Shown here: positions 1 to 7,250 of the stretch, piece after piece
How the letters are laid out: each line of letters begins with the position of its first letter
How positions within the stretch are numbered: the first letter of the stretch is position 1
NCBI GenBank assembly: GCA_016219515.1
Contig: JACRMU010000100.1
Location: 1-36,380 of the forward strand
Reading direction: 5' to 3'
Source: Deltaproteobacteria bacterium
GTDB lineage: Bacteria > Desulfobacterota > Deferrimicrobia > Deferrimicrobiales > Deferrimicrobiaceae
Length of the DNA stretch: 36,380 nt
Notes under the pieces: generated by a model
What the model was told of the DNA's origin: nothing
The model's database searches: none
What the model saw: only the letters and a program-made list of their open reading frames with translations
Program-made: the position numbers and the translations under genes

Positions 1-551
1 AGTCGCTGAACAACGTGGTCCCCGACATCCCCACCAAGCCGTACGACATCCCCTTCGAGATGGGGTTCATCCGGAACCACTACGTGGGGCGGACGTTCAT
101 CGAGCCGCAGCAGTCGATCCGCCATTTCGGCGTCAAGATCAAGCTGAACGCGGTCCGCGGGGTGGTGGAGGGGAAGCGCGTCGTGGTGGTCGACGACTCC
201 ATCGTGCGCGGGACCACGGGCCGGAAGATCATCAAGATGATCCGGTCCGCGGGGGCCAAGGAGGTCCACGTCCGCATCAGCTCGCCGCCCACCGCCTTCC
301 CGTGCTTTTACGGGATCGACACGCCCCTCCGCCGCGACCTCATCGCCGCGACGCACACCCTCGATGAGATCAAGCGGTACCTGACGGCCGATTCCCTCGG
401 GTACCTGACGATCGACAGCCTGCGGGCCTGCGTTCCCACGGCGGCCAAGGGGTATTGCGACGCCTGTTTCTCCGGAAGCTACCCGGTGCCGCTCGAGGTC
501 CAGGAAAGCGACGAGCAGCTCCCGCTGTTCCGCGGCTCCGTCCGAGTATGA
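1..551 (+). CDS. purF: Amidophosphoribosyltransferase, C-terminal part (5' end outside window)
   Basis: PurF catalyses the first committed step of purine synthesis, PRPP plus glutamine to 5-phosphoribosylamine, in the cytoplasm. Only the C-terminal phosphoribosyltransferase half is present; the frame is open from base 3, so the N-terminal glutaminase lies to the left. The PRPP-binding loop [13 protein letters not shown] is intact at about 180-220. Cysteines in the segments FPCFYGID and CDACF match those that bind the 4Fe-4S cluster in the Bacillus-type enzyme (family knowledge), so this is probably the iron-sulfur form. pyrE follows after 39 bases on the same strand, placing purine and pyrimidine phosphoribosyltransferases together. 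Identity is secure; only the missing start limits the annotation. Confidence 0.95.
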   Translation, partial: SLNNVVPDIPTKPYDIPFEMGFIRNHYVGRTFIEPQQSIRHFGVKIKLNAVRGVVEGKRVVVVDDSIVRGTTGRKIIKMIRSAGAKEVHVRISSPPTAFPCFYGIDTPLRRDLIAATHTLDEIKRYLTADSLGYLTIDSLRACVPTAAKGYCDACFSGSYPVPLEVQESDEQLPLFRGSVRV

Positions 552-590
552 GATCGACGCACATCTTCCCTTCGCGGAGGTAACACGCAC

Positions 591-1163
591 ATGCCCCTCC
601 AGACGGCTGCCGGCAGCGACCGTGCCCGGTTCCTTGCGATCCTGAAGGAGAAAAGCTACGAGAAGCGGAAGGTGATCCTGTCCTCGGGGCGCGAGTCCGA
701 CTTCTACATCGACTGCAAGCAGGCGACGCTCACCGCCGAGGGGGCGGTCCTCTGCGGCCGGCTCTTCTGCGGGATGCTGGAGAAAGGGGAGTGGCCCGAA
801 GCGGTCGGAGGGATCACCCTGGGAGCCGATCCCATCGTGACGGCGGTGTCGCTGACCAGCGCCCTGCGCGGCAGGCCGATCCCCGCCTTCATCATACGGA
901 AGGAACCGAAGAAGCACGGCACCTCCCAGTGGGTGGAGGGGACGAAGAACCTGGGGCAGGGGATGAAGGTGGCGATCGTGGAGGACGTCGTGACCACGGG
1001 CGCATCGACCCTGCGCGCGATCGAGCGGGCGGAAAGCGCCGGGCTGGTCGTCACCCGGGTGCTCGCCATCGTGGACCGGAACGAGGGAGGCGCCGAAACG
1101 ATCGCCGAAAAGGGGTATCGGCTCGAGCCGATGTTCCTGAAAGAGGACGTGGAAAATGCCTGA
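591..1163 (+). CDS. pyrE: Orotate phosphoribosyltransferase
   Basis: This enzyme joins orotate to PRPP to give OMP in pyrimidine synthesis. The 190-residue length is normal for the family. The PRPP loop VAIVEDVVTTGAST lies at about residues 125-138, and the flexible-loop region with RKEPKKHG precedes it near residue 104, matching the basic residues that close over PRPP in homologues. The ATG start has a strong Shine-Dalgarno (GGAGGTAA) about 8 bases upstream. The last 8 bases overlap the start of the following lipoprotein gene, so the two are probably translated together. Confidence in the function is high. Confidence 0.95.
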   Translation: MPLQTAAGSDRARFLAILKEKSYEKRKVILSSGRESDFYIDCKQATLTAEGAVLCGRLFCGMLEKGEWPEAVGGITLGADPIVTAVSLTSALRGRPIPAFIIRKEPKKHGTSQWVEGTKNLGQGMKVAIVEDVVTTGASTLRAIERAESAGLVVTRVLAIVDRNEGGAETIAEKGYRLEPMFLKEDVENA

Positions 1164-1791
1164 TACGCCCCGCCGCGCGGTCCGCCGGGCCTGCCTCTTC
1201 GCGCTTCCGGCGGCCGTCCTCCTGTTCGCGGGCTGCGGCACCCGCGTGAGCACGCTGTACGAGAAGGTGATGGGGTCCCCAAGCTATGCCGGGGTGACGG
1301 AGAAGCACACGCGGACGAAGGAGGCCCACGACGGGCTCGACACCCGGTTCATCCTCTCCGCCACGTGGCTTTCCCCCGAGTGGGTCCGCGCGTTCTCCGA
1401 GGAATTCGCCGGCATCTACTATCTCGACGCCGCGCGGAAGGAGAAGGTGATCTCCCAGTGGAAAACGGAGTCGGAGGCCAACGTCCGGTTCTTCGTCGCT
1501 CTCTTCGTGCCCGACGAGAGGGGGAACGACCTCGAAAAGCCGGACACGCTCTGGAGCCTGCGGCTGGTCCGGGCGGACGAGAAGGATTTCCCGCCGGTCT
1601 ACGTCCGGAAGTCGGGGTTGAAGCCCGAGGAGATTTCCCGCTTCTTCCCCTACTCGGGGACGTGGTACCGCGCCTACGAGGTGGCGTTCCCGAAGGAGGC
1701 CGCGGGGGGCGCCGCACCGAAGCCCGGGGAGCCGCGCCTCAAGCTCGTCCTGTCCGGCGTCCAGGGGCGCGCCGTCCTGGCCTGGGAGTAG
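1156..1791 (+). CDS. Predicted lipoprotein of unknown function
   Basis: I do not recognise this family. The 211-residue product begins with a basic stretch, a hydrophobic segment and a lipobox LFAGC with the modified cysteine at residue 27. Glycine follows the cysteine, so outer-membrane sorting is more likely than inner-membrane retention. The mature part is mixed alpha/beta in character, with many charged and aromatic residues and no catalytic motif I can name; it has no membrane segment beyond the signal. The start codon lies inside the last codons of pyrE (8-base overlap), which suggests translational coupling. Its stop touches the stop of the convergent nadB gene with no spacer (TAGCTA). 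It could be an envelope protein riding in the pyrE operon without a related function. Confidence 0.8.
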   Translation: MPDTPRRAVRRACLFALPAAVLLFAGCGTRVSTLYEKVMGSPSYAGVTEKHTRTKEAHDGLDTRFILSATWLSPEWVRAFSEEFAGIYYLDAARKEKVISQWKTESEANVRFFVALFVPDERGNDLEKPDTLWSLRLVRADEKDFPPVYVRKSGLKPEEISRFFPYSGTWYRAYEVAFPKEAAGGAAPKPGEPRLKLVLSGVQGRAVLAWE

Positions 1792-3399
1792 CTAAAACCG
1801 TTCTCTCCGCAGGAGCGTGTCCTTCCGGCCGTGCTCGTCGTCCATGTACGGGTAGTCGATCGTCGTGTGCAGCCCCCTGCTTTCCTTCCGCTGCATGGCG
1901 CACCGCACGATCAGCTCCGCGACGGTGCAGATGTTGCGCAGCTCCAGCAGGTCGCCCGTCACCTTGAAGTTCCAGTAATACTCCTGGATCTCCCGCTTCA
2001 GCAGCTCGATCCGGTCGAGCGCCCGCAGCAGGCGCTTGTTCGAGCGGACGATGCCGACGTAGTTCCACATCAGCCGCCGGACCTCGTCCCAATTCTGGGT
2101 GACGACGACCGCCTCGTCGGAGTCCTGCGCCTTCCCCGGGTCCCATTTCGGGACCGCGACCCGGGCGCGGGGCTTGCCGGCGTACGCCTCCGACGTCTGC
2201 TTGACGGCCCGGGCCGAGTACACCAGCGCCTCGAGCAGGGAATTGGAGGCGAGCCGGTTGGCGCCGTGCAATCCCGTGCAGGCGCATTCGCCGACGGCGA
2301 AGAGGCGCCGGATGTCGGTTTCCCCGTGAAGGTCGGTCCGGACGCCGCCGCAGAGATAGTGCGCCGCGGGGACGACCGGGATCGCCTCCTTCGTCATGTC
2401 GATGCCGAAGGAGAAGCAGGTCTCGTGGATGTTGGGGAACCGCCGCCGGATGAACGCCTTCCCCTTGCGGGTGATGTCGAGGTAGACGCAGTCGTCCCCC
2501 GACCGCTTGAGCTCCGAGTCGATGGCCCGCGCGACGATGTCCCTCGGCGCCAGCTCGGCCATGGGGTGCACGTCCTTCATGAACCGCTTCCCGGCGCGGT
2601 TGAGAAGCACCGCCCCCTCCCCGCGCACCGCCTCCGAGATGAGGAAGGATTTGGCGTGGGGGTGGAACAGGCAGGTGGGGTGGAACTGGACGAACTCCAT
2701 GTTCGCGATCGTGGCGCCCGCGCGGTAGGCCATCGCGATGCCGTCCCCCGTGGCGACGTCGGGGTTGCTCGTGTAGAGGTAGACCTTTCCGGCCCCGCCG
2801 GTGGAGAGGATCGTGGCGTCGGCGATGAAGGTGTGGATCTCTCCCGTCTTCCGGTCGAGGACGTACGCTCCCAGCGCCTCGTCCGCTCCGTGGGGGTCGA
2901 ACGCCGTAAGCCGTTGTCGCGTGATGAGGTTGATCGCCACGTGGTGCTCGTACAGGCGGATGCGCCGGTTCGCCCGCGCGCGGGCGAGGAGGGCCCGCTC
3001 GACTTCCCTGCCGGTCAGGTCCTTGGCGTGGAAGATGCGGCGCCGCGAGTGCCCCCCCTCGCGGCCGAGGTCGTATTCCTGCATCCCGTCCCGCCGGGTG
3101 AACTGCACCCCCCAGCCGATCAGCTCCTTGATCCGGGCGGGGGCGTCGCGGACGACCAGGTCCACGACGTCGGGGCTGCAAAGGCCCGCGCCGGCCTTGT
3201 GGGTGTCTTCGATGTGCGACTCGAAGGTGTCTTCCCCGCTCCAGACGGTGGCGATCCCCCCCTGGGCGTAATTCGTGCTCGACTCGGCCGCCTCCACTTT
3301 CGTGATGATCGTTACCGTTCCGACCTTGGCCGCGCGAAGGGCGAAGCTCAACCCCGCTATTCCGCTGCCGATCACAAGAAAATTGGAAGTCCGTTCCAT
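1792..3399 (-). CDS. nadB: L-aspartate oxidase
   Basis: NadB oxidises L-aspartate to iminoaspartate with FAD, the first step of de novo NAD synthesis (NadA and NadC are not in this window). The 535-residue length is typical. The N-terminal dinucleotide motif GSGIAGLSFALRAA is at residues 12-25. Further family segments are the NYAQGGIATVW loop, the FVQFHPT segment and the GECACTGLHGANRLASNS motif, which occurs near the active site in the NadB/SdhA/FrdA flavoprotein family. The aspartate oxidase assignment rather than succinate dehydrogenase rests on length, the C-terminal region and the absence of sdhBC neighbours. It is divergent from the transglycosylase gene. A GGAAGGG Shine-Dalgarno precedes the ATG. 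Confidence 0.93.
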   Translation of the reverse strand: MERTSNFLVIGSGIAGLSFALRAAKVGTVTIITKVEAAESSTNYAQGGIATVWSGEDTFESHIEDTHKAGAGLCSPDVVDLVVRDAPARIKELIGWGVQFTRRDGMQEYDLGREGGHSRRRIFHAKDLTGREVERALLARARANRRIRLYEHHVAINLITRQRLTAFDPHGADEALGAYVLDRKTGEIHTFIADATILSTGGAGKVYLYTSNPDVATGDGIAMAYRAGATIANMEFVQFHPTCLFHPHAKSFLISEAVRGEGAVLLNRAGKRFMKDVHPMAELAPRDIVARAIDSELKRSGDDCVYLDITRKGKAFIRRRFPNIHETCFSFGIDMTKEAIPVVPAAHYLCGGVRTDLHGETDIRRLFAVGECACTGLHGANRLASNSLLEALVYSARAVKQTSEAYAGKPRARVAVPKWDPGKAQDSDEAVVVTQNWDEVRRLMWNYVGIVRSNKRLLRALDRIELLKREIQEYYWNFKVTGDLLELRNICTVAELIVRCAMQRKESRGLHTTIDYPYMDDEHGRKDTLLRRERF

Positions 3400-3432
3400 A
3401 GCCGACCCTTCCTTCCGGGCCTCCTCCCATGG

Positions 3433-3461
3433 TTGACAGGGGAAAGGGGGTCTCTTAGAAT
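3433..3461 (+). promoter_or_regulatory. Strong sigma70-type promoter for the transglycosylase gene
   Basis: A perfect -35 TTGACA (3433-3438) is followed after exactly 17 bases by a -10 TAGAAT (3456-3461). The expected transcription start is at about 3468, one or two bases before the ATG at 3470, so the mRNA would be leaderless. The same -10 hexamer recurs in the tRNA-Gly promoter. Confidence 0.75.
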
Positions 3462-3469
3462 GATAAATT

Positions 3470-4054
3470 ATGATTTATTTCCGCATATTTTTAATCATAT
3501 CCCTGTTCATTTGTCCAACGGTTCTTTGGGCGGACATCTACCGGTACGTCGACGAGGACGGCGTCGTCCACTTCTCCAACACGCAATACGACGGCAAGTA
3601 CGAGCTCTATCTGCGGGAAGGCGTTAAGGATTCCCCGTTGCCGGCCCGCGATCGGGCTTCCAACGGATGGATGATGGAATACGCCGACCGGTATTCCCGG
3701 GCGCACAATCTCTCCCCCGCCCTGGTGAAGGCGATCATACGAGCCGAGTCGAACGGCAACCGGTTCGCCGTCTCCCGCAAGGGGGCGAAGGGGATGATGC
3801 AGCTGATGCCGTTCACATCGAAGCGGCTGAAGGTGAACGATCCCTTCGACCCGGTGGAGAACATCGAGGGAGGCGTGAAGTACATCAAGGAGCTGCTGGG
3901 CACGTTCCGCGGGAACGTGGTTCATGCGGTCGCCGCCTACAACGCCGGTCCGGCGGCGGTCCAGAAGTTCGGCGGCATCCCCCCCTATCCGGAGACCCGG
4001 ATCTACGTCAAGCGGGTGTTGAACCTTTACGAGCAGTACTCCGCCCAGGAATGA
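3470..4054 (+). CDS. Secreted lytic transglycosylase, DUF4124 plus SLT domain
   Basis: The product should cleave peptidoglycan glycan strands in the periplasm, forming 1,6-anhydromuramyl ends. Residues 1-21 are a signal peptide (hydrophobic, one early Arg). A DUF4124-like segment (DIYRYVDEDGVVHFSN) follows at about 22-50. The SLT/lysozyme-like domain occupies about 70-190: the catalytic glutamate is E93 in RAESNGN, followed by the family motif GAKGMMQLMP and later AYNAGPAAV. There is no Shine-Dalgarno; the predicted transcription start falls almost on the ATG, and no other in-frame start would preserve the signal peptide. The gene overlaps pgsA by ATGA. The fold is secure; the exact substrate preference and any partner are unknown. 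Confidence 0.9.
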   Translation: MIYFRIFLIISLFICPTVLWADIYRYVDEDGVVHFSNTQYDGKYELYLREGVKDSPLPARDRASNGWMMEYADRYSRAHNLSPALVKAIIRAESNGNRFAVSRKGAKGMMQLMPFTSKRLKVNDPFDPVENIEGGVKYIKELLGTFRGNVVHAVAAYNAGPAAVQKFGGIPPYPETRIYVKRVLNLYEQYSAQE

Positions 4055-4623
4055 ACCGAAAGTCCCGCCTGAACCCCCCGACGATCCTCACCCTTCTGAG
4101 GATCCTGACGATCCCCATTGTGGTGGTCCTCCTTTATGTCCCGGATGATTACCAGATCTCGTATTCGCGTTCGCTGATCACCTTCGCCCTGTTCGTGGCG
4201 GCCACCGTCACGGACCTCTTCGACGGGTACCTTGCCCGGCGGTACCAGATGGTCACCGCGCTGGGGAAGCTCCTCGACCCCCTGGCCGACAAGCTGCTCG
4301 TGTGCGCCTCGATGATCATGCTGATCCCTCCGGAGCGGGTTCCCGCGTGGATGGTGGCGATCGTCGTGGCCCGGGAGATCGGTGTGACGGCGCTGCGCGG
4401 CGTGGCTTCCACGGAAGGGCTGGTCATCGCCGCCTCTTCGCTCGGAAAGGCGAAAACGCTCCTTCTCAACATCGGGGTGGCGGCGCTGATCCTGCATTAC
4501 CCGGTTTTCGGGGTCGACGCCCACCTCGTCGGGATGGGGTTCCTCGTGGGGGGGATCGTCCTCACGGCCTGGTCGGGGATCGACTATTTCTTCCGGTTCG
4601 TGGGCGAGATCTTCAAGCAGTGA
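4051..4623 (+). CDS. pgsA: CDP-diacylglycerol-glycerol-3-phosphate 3-phosphatidyltransferase
   Basis: PgsA makes phosphatidylglycerol phosphate from CDP-diacylglycerol and glycerol-3-phosphate in the inner membrane, the entry to phosphatidylglycerol and cardiolipin. The CDP-alcohol phosphotransferase signature DG(x2)AR(x8)G(x3)D(x3)D is visible in the stretch from DLFDGYLARR to LLDPLADKL, with all acidic residues present. The protein has several hydrophobic helices (LTLLRILTIPIVVVLL, the region before DLFDG, and two C-terminal ones). I chose the ATG at 4051 because it gives 190 residues, the usual length, and overlaps the upstream stop as ATGA, a coupling arrangement. The upstream extension of this frame lies inside the transglycosylase gene and is not real. 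Confidence 0.93.
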   Translation: MNRKSRLNPPTILTLLRILTIPIVVVLLYVPDDYQISYSRSLITFALFVAATVTDLFDGYLARRYQMVTALGKLLDPLADKLLVCASMIMLIPPERVPAWMVAIVVAREIGVTALRGVASTEGLVIAASSLGKAKTLLLNIGVAALILHYPVFGVDAHLVGMGFLVGGIVLTAWSGIDYFFRFVGEIFKQ

Positions 4624-4642
4624 TCTTTCGCCGGACCGTTTC

Positions 4643-4672
4643 TTGACAAGGGACGGCGGATTCCAATAGAAT
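4643..4672 (+). promoter_or_regulatory. Sigma70-type promoter for tRNA-Gly
   Basis: A -35 TTGACA (4643-4648) is followed after 18 bases by a -10 TAGAAT (4667-4672). The expected start, near 4679, lies about 7 bases before the mature tRNA 5' end. The promoter sits in the short gap after pgsA. Confidence 0.75.
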
Positions 4673-4685
4673 CGACTTTCCGTAT

Positions 4686-4760
<75 letters not shown>

Positions 4761-4869
4761 TTTTCTTAAGCCTCTTTAGAGGAAAATGTCCAGAGGAGCG
4801 ATAGCGACGAAGGACTTCCTCGATTCACCCCCTGAGCGGCTTTACCGCGAGGGGCTACCCCGATTCGAA
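4761..4869 (+). other. Structured tRNA-Gly trailer between the tRNA and the terminator
   Basis: This gap has no open frame with coding character. It contains several inverted repeats: CCTCT/AGAGG at 4771-4782 with outer ATTTT/AAAAT arms, GAGGA/TCCTC near 4793-4820, and CCCCT-GA-GCGG paired with CCGC-G-AGGGG at 4829-4854. They are followed by the terminator at 4870-4902. The tRNA-Gly transcript would carry this folded tail; it may be only a processed trailer, or it may persist as a small RNA. Confidence 0.35.
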
Positions 4870-4902
4870 CCCCGGACGCCTAAGGCTCTCCGGGGTTTTT
4901 TT
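4870..4902 (+). terminator. Rho-independent terminator after tRNA-Gly
   Basis: The stem CCCCGGA (4870-4876) pairs with TCCGGGG (4889-4895), with an inner GCC/GGC pair of arms, and is followed by seven Ts (4896-4902). It ends the tRNA-Gly transcript just at the stop codon of the convergent CoA-transferase beta gene. Confidence 0.85.
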
Positions 4903-5639
4903 CAGCCGATCTTGCGCTCGAGGCTCTCCGCGAAGACGGGGTAGTTGTTCCTCAAGATCGGGATCTGCGCGCGCAGGAGCGCCACGTCGTCCGGGGAAGG
5001 CCCCTCCGTGACGGGCACGGACCGCGGTGTGAGGGGGAACCCGGTCTCCTTCTGCGCCTCCTCGAACGTCACCCCCGGGTGGAGAGAGAGCAGGCGCCAC
5101 TCGCCGGCCTGCGTGTCGTACTCCATCGTGCAGAGAGGGGTGACGAGCCGTGTCGGCCCGCCGCGGCGCCACGGATATTGCGGCGTGTCCGCCGCGGAGG
5201 TGACGAAGTCGCACTTCTCCACGAAGATCCGCGGGGAGTGCGACAGCGCAAACAGGACGACGCGCTTCGTCATGTAGTAAAGCATCGCCGATCCCGCTCC
5301 TCCGGGAAGCCGCACCTTCGGAGCGTCGTACGGCCCGATGCAGGTGAGGTTGAGGTTCCCTTTCCGGTCGATCTGCGCCCCGGAGAGGAAGAAGAGGTCG
5401 AGCTTTCCCCGCTGGGCGAGGTCGAACAGCTCCTTGGACCCTTCCGTCACCGGCGTTTCCCCCGCGCCCAGCAGGAGGTACTTCCCATGGCGGGCGTGGG
5501 ACGCCTGCGCATGCAGGACTCCCAGCAGCGGCACGGGGGAGAGGGTCCCGACCGCCGTCCGCTCGAAATCGCGCACCTCGCGGGAAATGCGGAATGCGAG
5601 GAACTCGTCTACGGTGCATCCGGGGAAGAGGAAGGGCAT
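4902..5639 (-). CDS. CoA-transferase family I, beta-type subunit (GctB/IpdB-like)
   Basis: The 245-residue product has the beta-subunit fold of two-component CoA transferases (glutaconate or 3-oxoacid CoA-transferase type). Recognisable segments include VGTLSPVPLLGVLHAQ, the strand-turn LLLGAGETP (residues 55-63), SGAQIDRKGNLN and RIFVEKCDFVTS. In GctB-type enzymes the turn after this strand carries the catalytic glutamate (E54 of Acidaminococcus, in a FESG-like motif); here the aligned residue appears to be G58. IpdAB-type ring-opening hydrolases also lack it, so thioester transfer cannot be assumed. I start at the ATG at 5639, where the family N-terminus begins and a GGAGG lies about 9 bases upstream; the longer open frame runs into the alpha gene. 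It lies 2 bases downstream of the alpha gene and is the last gene of the liv operon. Confidence 0.85.
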   Translation of the reverse strand: MPFLFPGCTVDEFLAFRISREVRDFERTAVGTLSPVPLLGVLHAQASHARHGKYLLLGAGETPVTEGSKELFDLAQRGKLDLFFLSGAQIDRKGNLNLTCIGPYDAPKVRLPGGAGSAMLYYMTKRVVLFALSHSPRIFVEKCDFVTSAADTPQYPWRRGGPTRLVTPLCTMEYDTQAGEWRLLSLHPGVTFEEAQKETGFPLTPRSVPVTEGPSPDDVALLRAQIPILRNNYPVFAESLERKIG

Positions 5640-5641
5640 GG

Positions 5642-6499
5642 CTACGCCACCTCCGCCGCAGACGTCGCCGCCCGGTACCGTTCCTCCGTCATCCCCATCA
5701 CGTACTCCGCCAGGTAGGAGGAGAACCCTTCGGCGGTCTTCGAGGCCGCAAGGTACTTTTCCACGTGGGCGCGGTCGATCCCGTAGGCGTTGACGCAAGC
5801 ACCGGGGTGGGCACCCCGCGGCGCGACGACGACCAGGTCGATGTGCAGGGCGGAGAGGAAGATCTCGCCGGGACGCGCGACGAAGGCGTCCGCCGGCACG
5901 ATCTCTTCCACGGTGACGACGGTCCGTTTCGCCGCGAGCACCGCCAGGCGGTCGGATTCGCGGGCGGAGCAGATCGCGTTTCCGTTTTCGTCGCCCCGGA
6001 TCGCGTGGATCGCCGCCCAGTCGGGCACGATCGCCGGCACCACGAAAATCTCTTTCCCGGTGTAAGGGTCCGCAAGCCGCCGGAAATCGGCGCGGACTTT
6101 CTCGTAGTCGGATCCCGCGAAACCCAGCACAGGGGAAAACGGCAGCCCGGCGGCTCCAGCCTGGAGCCCTGCGAGGATGCCGGGTCAGGAGTGCTCGCGG
6201 GTGGCAAGCCTCCCCGATTCGACCGCCCTGCGGAAGTTGGGCGCCATCCCGAATTCCCCTAAGGAGATTTGGGGGAATTCCACGGAGCGCGCGCAGCCCG
6301 CCCCGGCCAGCATGTCGACGTTGATCCCCCCGATGGGGGAGCAGACGATGTCGAGGTCCTTCTTTCCCTGCCGGATCAGCTCCCGCACCATCGCCATCGG
6401 GGGCATGACCATCGCGCCGCCGACCGCTACGCGGGAGCCGGACGGGATGGCGGCCGCCGCTTCGGCAAGAGGGACGAATTTCGCCTGGTTCAACGACAT
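5642..6499 (-). CDS. CoA-transferase family I, alpha-type subunit with in-frame TGA (possible selenoprotein or broken gene)
   Basis: This is the alpha partner of the beta gene. Residues 1-104 contain the family segments VAVGGAM and IVCSPIGGINVDML. After one TGA (6185-6187, codon 105) the same frame continues with PGILAGLQAGAAGLPF, PVLGFAGSD, the PYTGKE segment and AYGIDRAHVEKYL, ending at a TAG 2 bases before the beta gene. Read through, it is 285 residues, a normal length for the family. No frame change is needed, and the coding character does not drop after the TGA. A glutamate three residues before the TGA (E102) may match the active-site Glu of IpdA (remembered position near 105, not checked). 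The start has GGAGG 5 bases upstream. A SECIS-like hairpin follows the TGA. The alternatives are nonsense mutation or base-calling error; livH in the same operon is also damaged. Substrate unknown. Confidence 0.78.
6146..6184 (-). promoter_or_regulatory. SECIS-like two-tier hairpin directly after the in-frame TGA
   Basis: On the transcript, the six bases right after UGA (CCCGGC) pair perfectly with GCCGGG at positions 34-39. A 10-base left-hand bulge follows, then a 7-bp upper stem GGCUCCA/UGGAGCC with apical loop GGC. The apical loop begins 24 bases after UGA and has G in its first two positions. These are the size, distance and loop features expected of bacterial SECIS elements such as that of E. 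coli fdhF. High GC makes chance hairpins common, so this is a candidate only. Confidence 0.45.
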
Positions 6500-6542
6500 G
6501 AGGTCCTCCGATCCGTTGTCGGGTTCTACCGACAGTATCTCA

Positions 6543-7250
6543 CTACTGCCTTCCCCCGAGGTAGGCCTCCTTGATCTTCGGGTCGTTTCGAAGTTCCGAG
6601 GACGTCCCCTGGTGGGCGATCCTGCCGGTCTCCAGCACGTAGGCGTAGCCGGAGGCCTTGAGCGCCTGCCGGGCGTTCTGCTCCACCAGGAGCACGGTGG
6701 TGCCTTCCGCGTTGATCTCGCGAAGGATGCGGAAGATGTCGGAGACGACGAAGGGGGCGAGCCCCAGCGAGGGCTCGTCCAGCAGGAGAAGTTTCGGCCG
6801 GGCCATCAGGGCGCGCCCGATGGCCAGCATCTGCTGCTCCCCTCCGGACAGGAAGCCGCCCCGCTGCCCCTTCCGCGCTGCGAGCGCGGGGAAACGCGCC
6901 AGAATGCCGTCCAGGTCTTTCCGGACCTCCCGGTCTCTCCGGTGGTAGGCGCCCATCTCGAGGTTCTCCAGGACCGTCATCCGGGAGAGGATCGCCCTCC
7001 CCTCGGGGACGAGCGAGATCCCTTTCCGGACGATCGCCGCGGGAGAGAGCCCGGCGATCTTTTCCCCCTCGAAGGAGATATTACCGCTTGCGGGAGCCAG
7101 CAGGCCGGTGACCGTTTTCATGAACGTCGTCTTCCCGGCGCCGTTGGCCCCCAGGAGGCAGACGACGCTGCCCGGCGCCACGTCGAGGTCGATCCCCTTG
7201 AGCGCCTTGATGTTCCCGTACGACGTCGCGAGCCCCCGGACCTCAAGCAT
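6543..7250 (-). CDS. livF: Branched-chain amino acid-type ABC transporter ATPase
   Basis: LivF is one of the two ATPases that drive the LIV/HAAT-family importer at the inner membrane. Walker A is GANGAGKTT at residues 34-42, the signature is LSGGEQQMLAIGRALM, and Walker B is LLLLDEPSLGLAP; the H-loop position is VLLVEQN, with Q-N in place of the usual E-H, as is normal in LivF. The 235-residue length is typical. It overlaps the end of livG by 8 bases and is followed after 42 bases by the CoA-transferase pair, suggesting that the imported compound is then handled as a CoA ester. The true substrate could be an amino acid, amide, or aromatic or aliphatic acid. Confidence 0.93.
   Translation of the reverse strand: MLEVRGLATSYGNIKALKGIDLDVAPGSVVCLLGANGAGKTTFMKTVTGLLAPASGNISFEGEKIAGLSPAAIVRKGISLVPEGRAILSRMTVLENLEMGAYHRRDREVRKDLDGILARFPALAARKGQRGGFLSGGEQQMLAIGRALMARPKLLLLDEPSLGLAPFVVSDIFRILREINAEGTTVLLVEQNARQALKASGYAYVLETGRIAHQGTSSELRNDPKIKEAYLGGRQ

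Noticed and set aside
1739-3627. Long alternative frames on both strands across nadB
   Set aside because: The nadB frame has all FAD and active-site motifs; the others are arginine- or valine-rich shadows.
4850-4885. Sequence resembling a tRNA T-loop (GATTCGAAC) on either strand
   Set aside because: The five bases on each side of the loop do not pair, and no acceptor or anticodon arm can be built; it lies at the base of the terminator hairpin.
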